64,000 nucleotides of DNA from Lewinellaceae bacterium (GTDB lineage Bacteria > Bacteroidota > Bacteroidia > Chitinophagales > Saprospiraceae), in the NCBI GenBank assembly GCA_016708875.1, contig JADJFA010000024.1, positions 1-64,000 of the forward strand. The letters are read 5' to 3'. Under the pieces are notes generated by a model that was given only the letters and a program-made list of their open reading frames with translations, made no database searches and had not been told where the DNA came from. Made by a program: the position numbers and the translations under genes. Below are positions 37,947 through 47,341 of the stretch, one piece after another (the stretch's first letter is position 1; each line of letters starts with the position of its first letter).

Positions 37947-38020
37947 GCATGAAGTGATAAAGTGATAAAGTGATGATGCGATAAATCACTTCATCACTTT
38001 ATCGCTCTATCACTTCATGT
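37947..38020. repeat. Word palindrome (GTGATAAA words) between tRNA-Gly and tRNA-Thr
   Basis: Left arm CATGAAGTGATAAAGTGATA and right arm TATCGCTCTATCACTTCATG pair, with a loop around GATGCGATAAATC. Closely related to 37775-37866 and 41120-41193. Confidence 0.85.
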
Positions 38021-38022
38021 AA

Positions 38023-38094
<72 letters not shown>

Positions 38095-38095
38095 C

Positions 38096-38183
38096 AAAAG
38101 AAAGTGATAAGCTGATAATTTCTCAATGTGGTAAAGACAGGTTTACAATGTTATCACATCATCACATTATCGAATTGTCACAG
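38096..38183. repeat. Word palindrome between tRNA-Thr and tuf
   Basis: Left words AGTGATAAGCTGATAATTTC and right words TGTTATCACATCATCACATT form an imperfect hairpin in the tuf leader. Confidence 0.65.
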
Positions 38184-38233
38184 TATTAAACCATATTTTT
38201 CACTTTAACTTTTAAGATTAAAAGTCTTTTACA

Positions 38234-39430
38234 ATGGCAAAAGAGACATTCCAGCGCACCAAGCCGCACGTAAACATTGGCACCATCGGTCACGTTGACC
38301 ACGGCAAAACTACGCTGACGGCTGCCATTACCTATGTGCTTTCGAAAAAAGGTCTGGCTAAGAAAACAGACTATGATTCTATTGACGCGGCTCCTGAAGA
38401 GAAAGAGCGCGGTATCACCATCAACACTGCTCACGTAGAATATGAGACGGCTGGCCGTCACTACGCTCACGTGGACTGCCCAGGTCACGCTGACTACATC
38501 AAAAACATGATCACGGGTGCCGCCCAGATGGACGGTGCGATCCTTGTTTGCGCTGCTACGGATGGCCCAATGCCTCAAACCCGCGAGCACATCCTGCTCG
38601 CCCGTCAGGTAGGTGTGCCTAACATCGTGGTGTTCATGAACAAAGTAGATCTCGTGGATGATCCAGAGATGCTTGAACTTGTTGACATGGAACTCCGTGA
38701 ACTGTTGACCTCTTATGGTTTCGATGGCGACAACGCCAAAATCATCCAGGGATCTGCAATCAATGCACTTGGTGGAAGCGATCAAGCAGCAGAAGACAAG
38801 ATCATGGAACTCATGGACGCTTGCGACTCCGAAATTCCGGAGCCTGTACGTGAAACCGACAAACCATTCCTGATGCCTGTCGAAGACGTATTCACCATCA
38901 CAGGTCGTGGCACAGTGGCTACTGGTCGTATCGAACGTGGAGTAATCAACGTAGGTGACCCAGTGGACATTCTTGGTATGCAGGCTGAAGGCGAAATGCT
39001 GAAGTCCGTTATCACCGGGGTAGAAATGTTCCGCAAACTGCTTGATCGTGGCGAGGCTGGCGACAACGCAGGTCTGCTCCTCCGTGGTATTGACAAAGAA
39101 GCCATCCGCCGTGGTATGGTTATTTGCAAACCAGGTTCTGTGAAACCACACAAGCACTTCAAGTGTTCTGTATACGTGTTGTCGAAAGAAGAAGGTGGCC
39201 GTCACACGCCATTCTTCAACGGCTACCGCCCACAGTTCTACTTCCGTACAACGGACGTAACAGGTGATTGCAAACTTCCAGCTAACGTAGAAATGGTTAT
39301 GCCTGGTGATAACATCGAACTAGAAGTGAAACTCCTCAGCACTATCGCTATGGAAAAAGGCCTCCGCTTCGCTATCCGCGAAGGTGGCCGTACCGTAGGC
39401 GCTGGTCAGGTAACGGAGATTCTGGACTAA
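38234..39430 (+). CDS. tuf: Elongation factor Tu
   Basis: EF-Tu brings aminoacyl-tRNA to the ribosome using GTP. This 398-residue protein has G1 GHVDHGKTT, the switch region with RGITINTAHVEYE, G3 DCPGHADY, G4 NKVD and G5 GSA, then domains 2 and 3 (TVATGRIERGVINVGD, PFFNGYRPQFYFRTTDVTG, EGGRTVGAGQVTEIL). It follows four tRNAs and precedes tRNA-Trp and secE, the widespread bacterial order. It is intact. Confidence 0.98.
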   Translation: MAKETFQRTKPHVNIGTIGHVDHGKTTLTAAITYVLSKKGLAKKTDYDSIDAAPEEKERGITINTAHVEYETAGRHYAHVDCPGHADYIKNMITGAAQMDGAILVCAATDGPMPQTREHILLARQVGVPNIVVFMNKVDLVDDPEMLELVDMELRELLTSYGFDGDNAKIIQGSAINALGGSDQAAEDKIMELMDACDSEIPEPVRETDKPFLMPVEDVFTITGRGTVATGRIERGVINVGDPVDILGMQAEGEMLKSVITGVEMFRKLLDRGEAGDNAGLLLRGIDKEAIRRGMVICKPGSVKPHKHFKCSVYVLSKEEGGRHTPFFNGYRPQFYFRTTDVTGDCKLPANVEMVMPGDNIELEVKLLSTIAMEKGLRFAIREGGRTVGAGQVTEILD

Positions 39431-39434
39431 ATAT

Positions 39435-39498
39435 TAGTAAGCAGTGGCAGTTGCAGGCGGCAGTTTAATACTGCTCACTGCAACTGCTTACTGCTAAC
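39435..39498. repeat. Word palindrome (GCAGT words) between tuf and tRNA-Trp
   Basis: Left arm TAGTAAGCAGTGGCAGTTGC and right arm CAACTGCTTACTGCTAACTG pair around TTTAATA. The same words recur at 42570-42634, and as a half-copy at about 53556-53586. Confidence 0.8.
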
Positions 39499-39504
39499 TG
39501 ACAA

Positions 39505-39577
39505 AGGGGCATAGCTCAACTGGTAGAGTGACGGTCTCCAAAACCGTAGGCTGCGGGTTCGATCCCTGCTGCCCCTG
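39505..39577 (+). tRNA. tRNA-Trp (anticodon CCA)
   Basis: A 73-base cloverleaf: acceptor AGGGGCA/TGCCCCT, anticodon stem ACGGT/ACCGT with loop CTCCAAA, T loop TTCGATC. It lies between tuf and secE as in many bacterial genomes. Confidence 0.95.
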
Positions 39578-39670
39578 CATAGCAAAAACAAGTTGCTCTT
39601 CGTTTCGGCGTTCGTTCCCCGCTTGTGGGCAACGGACTTTTAACGCAATGAGCAGCATCAAAGGTTTACA

Positions 39671-39862
39671 ATGGAAAAATTGACACTTTATCTGAAAGAA
39701 AGCTACCACGAGCTCACCAAAGAAGTGCACTGGCCTACCGCAGCGCAATTACAGGAAAGCACCATGGTGGTGTTGGTTACCTCGGGTCTTCTTGCGCTTA
39801 TCATCTTTCTCATGGACAACGTCTGCGGTATTGTTATTAAGAAAGGTATTTACGGCCTATAA
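39671..39862 (+). CDS. secE: Preprotein translocase subunit SecE
   Basis: This 63-residue single-span subunit of the SecYEG channel has the conserved amphipathic start YLKESYHELTKEVHWPTAAQ and one membrane helix (STMVVLVTSGLLALIIFLMD). Short single-helix SecE is usual outside the enterobacteria. It lies 47 bases before nusG in the standard order. Confidence 0.93.
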   Translation: MEKLTLYLKESYHELTKEVHWPTAAQLQESTMVVLVTSGLLALIIFLMDNVCGIVIKKGIYGL

Positions 39863-39909
39863 TCGGTAGTAACCGGTTTAGCGTTTACCCTTTCTTCAAT
39901 CCAAAAAGT

Positions 39910-40491
39910 ATGAGCCAAGACAAAGAGACAACGACCTCCGCCAACGCTGAGGATAGAAAATGGTACTCCCTGCGTGTAATCAGTGGCAAGGAGAAAAAAA
40001 TTCAGGAGCGGATACTACTAGAAATAGAGCGTTCCGGCTGGCAGGGCTTTGTCTTCAATGTAATTGTGCCAACAGAGAAAGTTTATAAAGTGCGCAACGG
40101 GAAGAAGGTAATGCAGGAGCGCAACTTGTTGCCAGGTTATATCCTGGTTGAAGCGATTGGTTCCAAGTTGAAGGGCGATGTGGCGAAGATGATTGCGGAT
40201 GTTCCCAATGTAATTCATTTCCTTGGGAAGGAGGATCCGCTCCCCATGACCCAGGTCGAAGCAAACCGCCTTTTGGGTAAGGTGGATGAAAGTACGGAAT
40301 CTGGTGAAACCCTGAGCGAACCATTCCTCGTGAACGAAACCGTGAAAATTATTGACGGGCCGTTCGCAGAGTTTGTGGGTGATGTGCAAGAGGTGAATGA
40401 AGAGAAAAAGAAACTCAAAGTTATTGTCAAGATATTTGGTCGTGGCACAGAAGTAGAGTTGAACTTTTTACAAGTTGAAAAAATCAGCTGA
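39910..40491 (+). CDS. nusG: Transcription termination/antitermination factor NusG
   Basis: This 193-residue factor binds RNA polymerase, links transcription to Rho or to ribosomes, and promotes processivity. The N-terminal NGN domain has KWYSLRVISGKEKKIQERIL and LLPGYILVEA; the C-terminal KOW domain has VKIIDGPFAEFVGDVQEVNE and LKVIVKIFGRGTEVELNFLQ. It is followed by a word palindrome, then rplK. Confidence 0.96.
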   Translation: MSQDKETTTSANAEDRKWYSLRVISGKEKKIQERILLEIERSGWQGFVFNVIVPTEKVYKVRNGKKVMQERNLLPGYILVEAIGSKLKGDVAKMIADVPNVIHFLGKEDPLPMTQVEANRLLGKVDESTESGETLSEPFLVNETVKIIDGPFAEFVGDVQEVNEEKKKLKVIVKIFGRGTEVELNFLQVEKIS

Positions 40492-40554
40492 CGCAGCTTG
40501 CTTGATGCCTGTTCTCCCAGGCTCGCTTCCACAAAAGCGCGACAGCCGTTTAAT

Positions 40555-40639
40555 AATGTGATAATGAGATAATTAGGAGATGTGATAACTATCGCTTCTC
40601 TCCATTATCAAATTATCAAATTGATCAATTATCACATTC
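40555..40639. repeat. Word palindrome (GATAATGTGATAA words) between nusG and rplK
   Basis: Left arm AATGTGATAATGAGATAATT and right arm AAATTGATCAATTATCACAT pair imperfectly around AACTATCGCTTC. It ends a few bases before the rplK start codon. Confidence 0.8.
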
Positions 40640-40646
40640 CGCAATC

Positions 40647-41120
40647 ATGGCAAAAGAAGTAGACGTATATATCAAACTCCAGGTAAAAGGTGGCCAAGCC
40701 AACCCTGCACCACCTATCGGACCTGCACTCGGTTCGAAAGGCGTGAACATCATGGAGTTCTGCAAGCGCTTCAATGCGCAGACGACCGAGCAAATGGGTA
40801 AAATCCTCCCGGTCATTATTTCGGTGTATAAAGACAAAACCTTTGACTTTATCATCAAAACTCCACCGGCGGCTATCCAGCTTTTTGAGGCTGTAAAGCT
40901 TGCTCCAGGCAAAGGTTCGCCCGAACCCAATCGTAAAAAGATTGGCTCGGTTACTTGGGATCAAGTGCGCGCTATCGCAGAAAGCAAAATGCCCGACCTT
41001 AATTGCTTCACCATTGAATCGGCCATGAAAATGATTGCAGGCACCGCCCGCAGCATGGGAGTGACGATCACCGGTGATTTGCCAAAAGGGCAAACGGCAC
41101 AAGGAGAAATACAAAATTAA
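40647..41120 (+). CDS. rplK: 50S ribosomal protein L11
   Basis: L11 forms the GTPase-associated centre with 23S rRNA and is needed for the RelA response. It starts MAKEVDVYIKLQVKGGQANP, has PPIGPALGSKGVNIMEFCK, and ends with the rRNA-binding GTARSMGVTITGDL. At 157 residues it is about ten longer than usual, through a short QTAQGEIQN tail. It is followed by a word palindrome. Confidence 0.96.
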   Translation: MAKEVDVYIKLQVKGGQANPAPPIGPALGSKGVNIMEFCKRFNAQTTEQMGKILPVIISVYKDKTFDFIIKTPPAAIQLFEAVKLAPGKGSPEPNRKKIGSVTWDQVRAIAESKMPDLNCFTIESAMKMIAGTARSMGVTITGDLPKGQTAQGEIQN

Positions 41121-41193
41121 TGAAGTGATGAAGTGATGAATTGATAAAGTGATTTTAGATCACTTCATCAATTCATCACTTTATCGCTTCATA
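41120..41193. repeat. Word palindrome (GTGATGAA words) between rplK and rplA
   Basis: Left arm ATGAAGTGATGAAGTGATGA and right arm TCATCACTTTATCGCTTCAT pair around TTTTAGAT. It overlaps the rplK stop and is the same word family as the tRNA gaps. Confidence 0.85.
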
Positions 41194-41241
41194 TTCAAGG
41201 GAGTCCCGCCCATCGGGACGTTATACCTTAACACACAATCA

Positions 41242-41940
41242 ATGGCAAAGAAGTTAACAAAAAAACGCAAAGCCGTTGAAGGGAAAGTTGACCCAGACAA
41301 GCTCTACTCGCTCAATGAAGCGATGGCACTTGTAAAAGAAGTCAACACGACCAAATTCAACGCATCGGTTGATGTGCACGTCCGCCTCGGGGTGGACCCG
41401 CGCAAAGCCGACCAAGCCCTGCGCGGCACAGTATCCCTGCCACACGGTACAGGCAAAACCAAGCGCGTGCTGGTGTTTTGTATGCCCGACAAGGTAGAAG
41501 AAGCAAAAGCCGCAGGTGCCGACCACGTCGGTCTTGAAGATTACATTCAAAAAGTATCGGAAGGCTGGATGGACATTGACGTGATCATCGCCACACCCAA
41601 CGTGATGGCTCAACTCGGTAAAGTTGCGCGCGTTCTTGGCCCTCGCGGCCTGATGCCCAACCCAAAAACGGGTACGGTCACCAACGACATTGCTAACGCA
41701 GTTTCCGAGGTCAAAAAAGGTAAAATCGCTTTCCGCGTGGACAAGTTCGGTATCATACATGCCTCCATCGGGCGTGTATCCTTTACACCCGAACAATTGG
41801 CCGACAATGCACACGAACTCGTGTCAACACTGGTAAAAATGAAACCCTCTTCTTCTAAAGGTATTTATATGAGGACCGTTTCTGTAGCCAGTACCATGAG
41901 TCCCGGCATTGCTGTGGATCCAAAGTCCATCAAGGTTTAA
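41242..41940 (+). CDS. rplA: 50S ribosomal protein L1
   Basis: L1 binds 23S rRNA at the L1 stalk and represses its own operon in many bacteria. The start at 41242 (MAKKLTKKRKAVEGKVD) gives 232 residues, the usual length; an in-frame ATG at 41149 lies inside the palindrome and adds 31 unrelated residues. Conserved parts are VDVHVRLGVDPRKADQALRG, the RVLGPRGLMPNPKTGTVT loop and GIYMRTVSVASTMSPGI. Confidence 0.97.
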   Translation: MAKKLTKKRKAVEGKVDPDKLYSLNEAMALVKEVNTTKFNASVDVHVRLGVDPRKADQALRGTVSLPHGTGKTKRVLVFCMPDKVEEAKAAGADHVGLEDYIQKVSEGWMDIDVIIATPNVMAQLGKVARVLGPRGLMPNPKTGTVTNDIANAVSEVKKGKIAFRVDKFGIIHASIGRVSFTPEQLADNAHELVSTLVKMKPSSSKGIYMRTVSVASTMSPGIAVDPKSIKV

Positions 41941-42037
41941 ATGGTTGATTTGGCCATTTGTTTATTCGGTTATCACCCAATAAACATTTAACCAAATAAA
42001 CATTCTCTCAACACTCACCATTTCAACATATATAGAA

Positions 42038-42565
42038 ATGACCAGAGACGAAAAAACGGCAGCGATTGCAGAACTCAAGGAGGAACTGGGAAACACCCCG
42101 TTCTTCTACCTCACGGATTCTTCGACGCTTACCGTTGCTAAAATCAACAAATTTCGTCGGATGTGCTTCGAGCAAGGCATCAAAGTCAAAGTGGCAAAAA
42201 ACACTTTGATTCAAAAAGCGCTCGAAAGCGAACCCGAATCTAAAGGCTACGCAGCGCTGTATGGCAGCCTGAGCGGCCCAACCACTATTCTGATTTCCTC
42301 GAACCCTAAGGCTCCGGCCAAATTGCTCGAAGAATTCCGCAAAACAGAAGAGCGCCCGCTCTTGAAAGCAGCATACATTGATTCTTCCGTTTTCATTGGC
42401 GACGAGCATCTCGCTGCCTTGGTTAAGTTGAAGAGCAAAGAAGAGATGGTCGGTGAGATCATCGGCTTGCTGCAATCTCCGGGTCGTCGCCTCGCTAGCC
42501 AACTCACTGCTGCCGGTTCTAAGATTGCCGGTATCGTGAAGACGCTGGAAGAACGCGCTCAGTAA
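42038..42565 (+). CDS. rplJ: 50S ribosomal protein L10
   Basis: L10 (175 residues) anchors L7/L12 dimers on the ribosomal stalk. Visible are the N-terminal RDEKTAAIAELKEELGNTPF, LRRMCFEQGIKVKVAKNTLI-like rRNA-binding region, and the C-terminal helix LASQLTAAGSKIAGIVKTLE that binds L7/L12. The 97-base gap before it may hold a leader for feedback control; a weak palindrome (41945-42002) is seen there. Confidence 0.96.
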   Translation: MTRDEKTAAIAELKEELGNTPFFYLTDSSTLTVAKINKFRRMCFEQGIKVKVAKNTLIQKALESEPESKGYAALYGSLSGPTTILISSNPKAPAKLLEEFRKTEERPLLKAAYIDSSVFIGDEHLAALVKLKSKEEMVGEIIGLLQSPGRRLASQLTAAGSKIAGIVKTLEERAQ

Positions 42566-42569
42566 AAGG

Positions 42570-42634
42570 AGTTGGCAGTAGCGGTCGACAGTAAGCAGTA
42601 GTACTCCTGCCCACTGCAAATTGCAACTGCCACT
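42570..42634. repeat. Word palindrome (GCAGT words) between rplJ and rplL
   Basis: Left GGAGTTGGCAGTAGCGGTCG and right ACTGCAAATTGCAACTGCCA pair imperfectly; same family as 39435-39498. It begins five bases after the rplJ stop. Confidence 0.7.
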
Positions 42635-42731
42635 TAAAATTTGGCTTCCAAGTTCGCACCATACCCCCAATTGACCCTCTGAAAACCTTTGTTTCCAACA
42701 TTTTCGCAAACAACTTTTAAAATTCTACATC

Positions 42732-43112
42732 ATGGCAGATTTGAAAGCACTGGCTGAAAAGCTCGTGGGCCTTACAATTAAAGAAGCCAACGAGTTGGCT
42801 GGTATCCTCAAAGACGATTACGGTATTGAGCCTGCTGCTTCGGCAGTTGCAATTGCAGCCCCATCGGGCGGCGGCGGCGGCGATGCTGCACCAGCTGAAA
42901 AGACTGAGTTCGACGTGATCCTGAAAGATGCTGGCGCAAACAAGCTCAACATCGTGAAAGAAGTGAAGAACCTTCTGGGCCTCGGCCTTAAAGAAGCAAA
43001 AGACCTAGTGGACGGCGCCCCAAGCCCGCTGAAAAGCGGTGTGAACAAGGCAGAAGCAGAGTCCATCAAGTCTACGCTTGAGGCTGCTGGCGCTGTAGTC
43101 GAAGTCAAGTAA
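42732..43112 (+). CDS. rplL: 50S ribosomal protein L7/L12
   Basis: L7/L12 (126 residues) recruits translation GTPases. The N-terminal dimerisation part (LKALAEKLVGLTIKEANELA) is followed by a Gly/Ala hinge (APSGGGGGDAAPAEK) and the C-terminal domain with EFDVILKDAGANKLNIVKEV, LGLGLKEAKDLVDGAP and EAESIKSTLEAAGAVVEVK. Confidence 0.97.
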   Translation: MADLKALAEKLVGLTIKEANELAGILKDDYGIEPAASAVAIAAPSGGGGGDAAPAEKTEFDVILKDAGANKLNIVKEVKNLLGLGLKEAKDLVDGAPSPLKSGVNKAEAESIKSTLEAAGAVVEVK

Positions 43113-43438
43113 GACTGGTTTTCGGGCTTACAGCGCCTTCGGTTCTTATCCGGTGCTGTTTCTCTGAATTCTTGACTTGCTTATTTCGACACCATGCTCG
43201 CTACTCACTTAAAGTACAGATAGACAAACAGTTAGGCTTGGCACTCGCCCCCCGCGGGAAGTGTCAAGCCTCTTGTTGTCTATTTTAGTGATTAGTTTAT
43301 TGGTGATTGGTAAACCGGTAGATAGGAAATGAGGTTTAATTGACCTGCCTTTCAAATCACCAATCGCCAGTCCACCAATTACCAGTCCTCCAATCAACCA
43401 ATAACCAGATTGCCAACCAGCATTTTTTGCAAAAAAAT
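43113..43438. other. rplL-rpoB intergenic region with two RNA structures
   Basis: This 326-base gap holds a hairpin at 43233-43272 with arms AGGCTTGGCACT/AGTGTCAAGCCT (one mismatch) followed by TCTTGTTGTC, and a word palindrome at about 43290-43408 (GGTGATTGG / CCAATCACC words). The same gap in E. coli carries an attenuator and a processing site; a similar role is possible here. Confidence 0.65.
43290..43408. repeat. Word palindrome (GGTGATTGG words) upstream of rpoB
   Basis: Left words GTGATTAGTTTATTGGTGAT and right words ATCACCAATCGCCAGTCCAC, CAATTACCAG. The right arm is open in the rpoB frame, giving a spurious 33-residue extension. Confidence 0.75.
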
Positions 43439-46400
43439 ATGACCAATCAAGGCATCTCTAACGAGACATTTCCAATAACAGGCGTTCAGGAACGTACAAA
43501 TTTTGGGAAAATACGTCTCGCAGGTCACTACCCTGACCTCCTCGAAATCCAGTTGAAGTCGTTCCAGGAATACTTCCAGTTGGAAACCACTCCAGACAAT
43601 CGTATCAACGAGGGTCTTTACCGTGTATTCCAAGAAAATTTCCCCATCGCTGATGCGCGGAACATCTTCAACCTGGAATTCCTCGACTACTTCATTGACC
43701 CCCCGCGTTACACCATCGAAGAGTGTATGCAGCGTGGCCTCACCTATTCGGTGCCCTTGAAGGCGAAACTCCGCCTCACCTGTAATGATCCCGAACACAT
43801 TGATTTCGAGACGAAAGTGCAGGATGTATTCCTTGGGAATATCCCCTACATGACCCCAAAAGGGACCTTCGTAATCAACGGGGCAGAACGCGTGATTGTC
43901 TCGCAACTACACCGCTCACCGGGCGTGTTCTTTGGTCAGAGCTATCACCCGAACGGGACAAAAATCTACTCGGCGCGTGTTATTCCTTTCAAGGGCGCCT
44001 GGATGGAATTTGCCACCGATATCAACCTGGTCATGTATGCATACATTGACCGTAAAAAGAAATTTCCTGTCACCACGCTGCTTCGCGCCATCGGCTTTGA
44101 CACAGACAAAGCCATTCTCGACCTGTTCAACCTCGCTGACGAGGTGGCAGTGACCCGCGAAAACATGGAAGGAGCCATTGGCCGCAAACTTGCAGCCCGT
44201 GTGCTCAAATCCTGGACGGAAGATTTCGTGGACGAAGACACTGGTGAGGTAGTGTCCATTGCCCGTAACGAAATCATTCTCGAGCGCGATGCAATTTTGG
44301 ATGAAGAGAACATCGAACTCATTCTGGATGATGATACAAACGTCCCAACCATTATCCTGCAACGCAAGGATATTGAAGAGGATTTTTCCATCATCTACAA
44401 TACTTTGACAAAAGACCCGACTTCCAGCGAAGTGGAAGCGGTAAACTATATCTACCGCCAATTGCGCGGTTCTGATCCACCGGACGACGAGACAGCTCGT
44501 GGTATCATTGACAAACTGTTCTTCTCCGACAAGCGCTACAACCTTGGCGAAGTAGGCCGTTTCAAAATCAACCGCAAGCTGCTCACTAATATTGATGACA
44601 ACAACCTGGTTCTAACCAAGGAAGACATCATCGCTATCGTGCGTTATATTGTCTCCTTGATCAACAACAAGGCTGAGATTGACGATATTGACCACCTTTC
44701 CAATCGCCGTGTACGCACGGTGGGCGAACAATTGTATGCCCAGTTCGGTGTCGGTCTTGCTCGTATGGCGCGTACCATTCGTGAGCGGATGAACGTGCGT
44801 GACAATGAGGTGTTTACGCCAATTGATCTAATCAATGCGCGTACGCTTTCTTCGGTGATCAACTCGTTCTTTGGTACCAGCCAGTTGTCCCAATTCCTTG
44901 ACCAAACCAACCCGCTTTCTGAAATCACGCACAAGCGGCGTATTTCGGCTCTCGGACCAGGTGGTCTTTCGCGTGAACGCGCAGGTTTTGAGGTTCGTGA
45001 CGTACACTATTCGCACTATGGTCGACTTTGCACCATCGAAACGCCAGAAGGCCCGAACATCGGTCTTATTTCGACGCTTTGCACCCACGCGAAAATCAAT
45101 AAGATGGGCTTCCTTGAGACGCCTTATCGCCGTGTGAAAGATGGCAAAGTAATCCTGACCGGGGATGTGGAATACCTGTCGGCAGAGGCTGAAGACAAGA
45201 TGAAGATCGCACAGGCAAACTCCCCTGTAGGAGAAGGCGGTGCGTTCCTCCTCGATCGTGTAAAAGCTCGTGAAAGCGGTGACTTCCCGATTTTGACGCC
45301 TGATGAACTGGAGTACATTGACGTGGCTCCCAACCAGATTGTGGGTGTTTCGGCTTCGCTGATTCCATTCTTGGAAAATGACGATGCCAACCGTGCACTC
45401 ATGGGCTCGAACATGCAACGTCAGGCTGTGCCACTCATTCGCCCAAGCTCTCCCATCGTTGGAACAGGCCTGGAAGCGAAAGTAGCACGTGACTCGCGTA
45501 TGCTTATCAATGCCGAAGGTTCTGGTATTGTCGAATATGTAGACGCCAACGAAATCACTATTCTTTACGACCGTACCGAGGAAGATACCCTTGTATCGTT
45601 CGAGGATGCGCGTAAAACCTATACCCTTACCAAGTTCATGCGTACCAACCAAGGCACCTGCATCAACTTGAAACCCATCGTGCGCCGTGGTCAACGTGTG
45701 GAAGCGGGCAACATCCTTTGCGAAGGTTATGCAACCCAAAACGGCGAACTTGCCCTTGGCCAAAACCTGAAAGTGGCATTCATGCCATGGAAAGGTTACA
45801 ACTTCGAGGATGCCATCGTGCTTTCGGAGCGCGTGGTGCAGGAAGACGTTTTCTCTTCCATTCACATCGAGCACTTTGAACTTGATGTACGCGACACAAA
45901 ATTGGGCGAGGAAGAATTGACCATGGACATCCCGAACGTGAGCGAAGAAGCCACCAAGGATTTGGACGAAAACGGTATCATCCGTATCGGGGCATGGGCT
46001 AAAGAAGGAGACATTCTTATTGGTAAAATCACGCCAAAAGGTGAAACCGACCCAACACCGGAGGAAAAACTGCTCCGTGCCATCTTTGGCGACAAAGCTG
46101 GCGACGTGAAAGACGCTTCGCTCAAAGTGCCACCTAGTATCAACGGTGTGGTCATAGACAAACAACTTTTTGCCCGCGCCAAAAAAGACAAGGTGCAAAA
46201 AGAGTCGGAAAAAGCACTGCTCGACAAACTCGAAGATGAGCACTTGGTTGCTTTGAACAAGTTGAAAACGATCCTCGTGGATAAGATTCAACTATTGGTC
46301 AAAGACAAAACTACCAATGGCATCCGGAGTATCTACGGCGAAGAAATGGTATCGAAAGGTTCGAAACTTAGCGTTCAAATCTTGCGCGACACCATTAAAT

Positions 46401-47284
46401 ACGAAGAAGTAGATTACCTCAACTGGACGAGCGATAAGCATACCAACCACTTGATTTCGAGGTTGTTGCACAACTACAGCATCAAAGTCAACGAGGAAGT
46501 AGGCCGCTATAAGCGCGAAAAATTCAACATCAGCATTGGTGACGAACTGCCTGCCGGCGTGTTGAAATTGGCAAAAGTGTACATCGCCAAAAAACGCAAA
46601 CTCAAAGTGGGTGATAAACTTGCTGGCCGTCACGGCAACAAGGGTATCGTGAGCCGCATCGTGCGTATGGAGGATATGCCATTCCTGGAGGACGGTACTG
46701 CGGTAGACGTGGTGCTCAATCCGCTCGGTGTGCCTTCACGTATGAACCTTGGCCAAATCTTCGAAACAGTACTTGGCTGGTCGGGCGAAAAACTCGGCTG
46801 CAAGTTCGCTACACCGATTTTCGACGGAGCAAAAACCGACGAAATCGCAGCGTGGATCGAAAAGGCGGGTTTGCCAGAACTTGGTCAGACGTACCTCTCC
46901 GATGGCGAAACAGGTGACCGTTTCCACCAAAAAGCGACCGTGGGCGTGATCTACATGCTCAAACTCTCGCACATGGTGGACGACAAGATGCACGCACGCT
47001 CGATCGGGCCATACTCGCTCATCACACAGCAGCCTTTGGGTGGTAAAGCCCAATTCGGTGGTCAGCGTTTTGGTGAGATGGAAGTTTGGGCACTAGAAGC
47101 ATACGGTGCATCGAATATCCTGCAGGAGTTGTTGACCTACAAGTCGGACGACATCCAGGGCCGTGCAAAGGCTTACGAAGCCATTGTAAAATGCGACAAC
47201 TTGCCCGATGCAAATATTCCAGAATCGTTCAACGTACTCGTGCACGAATTGCGTGGATTGGCGTTGGATGTGAAATTTGAATAA
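43439..47284 (+). CDS. rpoB: DNA-directed RNA polymerase subunit beta
   Basis: RpoB (1281 residues from ATG 43439) forms the catalytic core with RpoC and carries the rifampicin pocket. The start MTNQGISNETFPITGVQERT is preferred over 43340, which reads through the palindrome. Seen are the rifampicin cluster (FFGTSQLSQFLDQTNPLSEI, THKRRISALGPGGLSRERAG), DVHYSHYGRLCTIETPEGPN, and the C-terminal GGKAQFGGQRFGEMEVWALE. The gene is intact. It is followed by a 16-bp-stem hairpin and two unrelated genes, not directly by rpoC. Confidence 0.98.
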   Translation: MTNQGISNETFPITGVQERTNFGKIRLAGHYPDLLEIQLKSFQEYFQLETTPDNRINEGLYRVFQENFPIADARNIFNLEFLDYFIDPPRYTIEECMQRGLTYSVPLKAKLRLTCNDPEHIDFETKVQDVFLGNIPYMTPKGTFVINGAERVIVSQLHRSPGVFFGQSYHPNGTKIYSARVIPFKGAWMEFATDINLVMYAYIDRKKKFPVTTLLRAIGFDTDKAILDLFNLADEVAVTRENMEGAIGRKLAARVLKSWTEDFVDEDTGEVVSIARNEIILERDAILDEENIELILDDDTNVPTIILQRKDIEEDFSIIYNTLTKDPTSSEVEAVNYIYRQLRGSDPPDDETARGIIDKLFFSDKRYNLGEVGRFKINRKLLTNIDDNNLVLTKEDIIAIVRYIVSLINNKAEIDDIDHLSNRRVRTVGEQLYAQFGVGLARMARTIRERMNVRDNEVFTPIDLINARTLSSVINSFFGTSQLSQFLDQTNPLSEITHKRRISALGPGGLSRERAGFEVRDVHYSHYGRLCTIETPEGPNIGLISTLCTHAKINKMGFLETPYRRVKDGKVILTGDVEYLSAEAEDKMKIAQANSPVGEGGAFLLDRVKARESGDFPILTPDELEYIDVAPNQIVGVSASLIPFLENDDANRALMGSNMQRQAVPLIRPSSPIVGTGLEAKVARDSRMLINAEGSGIVEYVDANEITILYDRTEEDTLVSFEDARKTYTLTKFMRTNQGTCINLKPIVRRGQRVEAGNILCEGYATQNGELALGQNLKVAFMPWKGYNFEDAIVLSERVVQEDVFSSIHIEHFELDVRDTKLGEEELTMDIPNVSEEATKDLDENGIIRIGAWAKEGDILIGKITPKGETDPTPEEKLLRAIFGDKAGDVKDASLKVPPSINGVVIDKQLFARAKKDKVQKESEKALLDKLEDEHLVALNKLKTILVDKIQLLVKDKTTNGIRSIYGEEMVSKGSKLSVQILRDTIKYEEVDYLNWTSDKHTNHLISRLLHNYSIKVNEEVGRYKREKFNISIGDELPAGVLKLAKVYIAKKRKLKVGDKLAGRHGNKGIVSRIVRMEDMPFLEDGTAVDVVLNPLGVPSRMNLGQIFETVLGWSGEKLGCKFATPIFDGAKTDEIAAWIEKAGLPELGQTYLSDGETGDRFHQKATVGVIYMLKLSHMVDDKMHARSIGPYSLITQQPLGGKAQFGGQRFGEMEVWALEAYGASNILQELLTYKSDDIQGRAKAYEAIVKCDNLPDANIPESFNVLVHELRGLALDVKFE

Positions 47285-47293
47285 ACGATTCCA

Positions 47294-47326
47294 ACCCGTC
47301 CTTCGGCTTAAAGCCGAAGGACGGGT
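47294..47326. terminator. Strong hairpin after rpoB
   Basis: Perfect 16-bp stem ACCCGTCCTTCGGCTT/AAGCCGAAGGACGGGT with a one-base loop, ten bases after the rpoB stop. No T-tract follows, so it may act as a processing or stability element, or a partial terminator. Confidence 0.6.
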
Positions 47327-47341
47327 CATTGAAAATTGATT

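Noticed and set aside
37775..38020. Repeated GTGATGAA words as a possible CRISPR array
   Set aside because: Repeats are 8-9 bases, arranged as inverted arms, with no unique spacers and no cas genes.
38186..39205. 339-residue open frame antisense to tuf
   Set aside because: Shadow of the strongly biased tuf codons; no motifs.
44828..46291. 487-residue open frame antisense to rpoB
   Set aside because: It is a shadow of the rpoB codon pattern; composition and lack of motifs show no independent gene.
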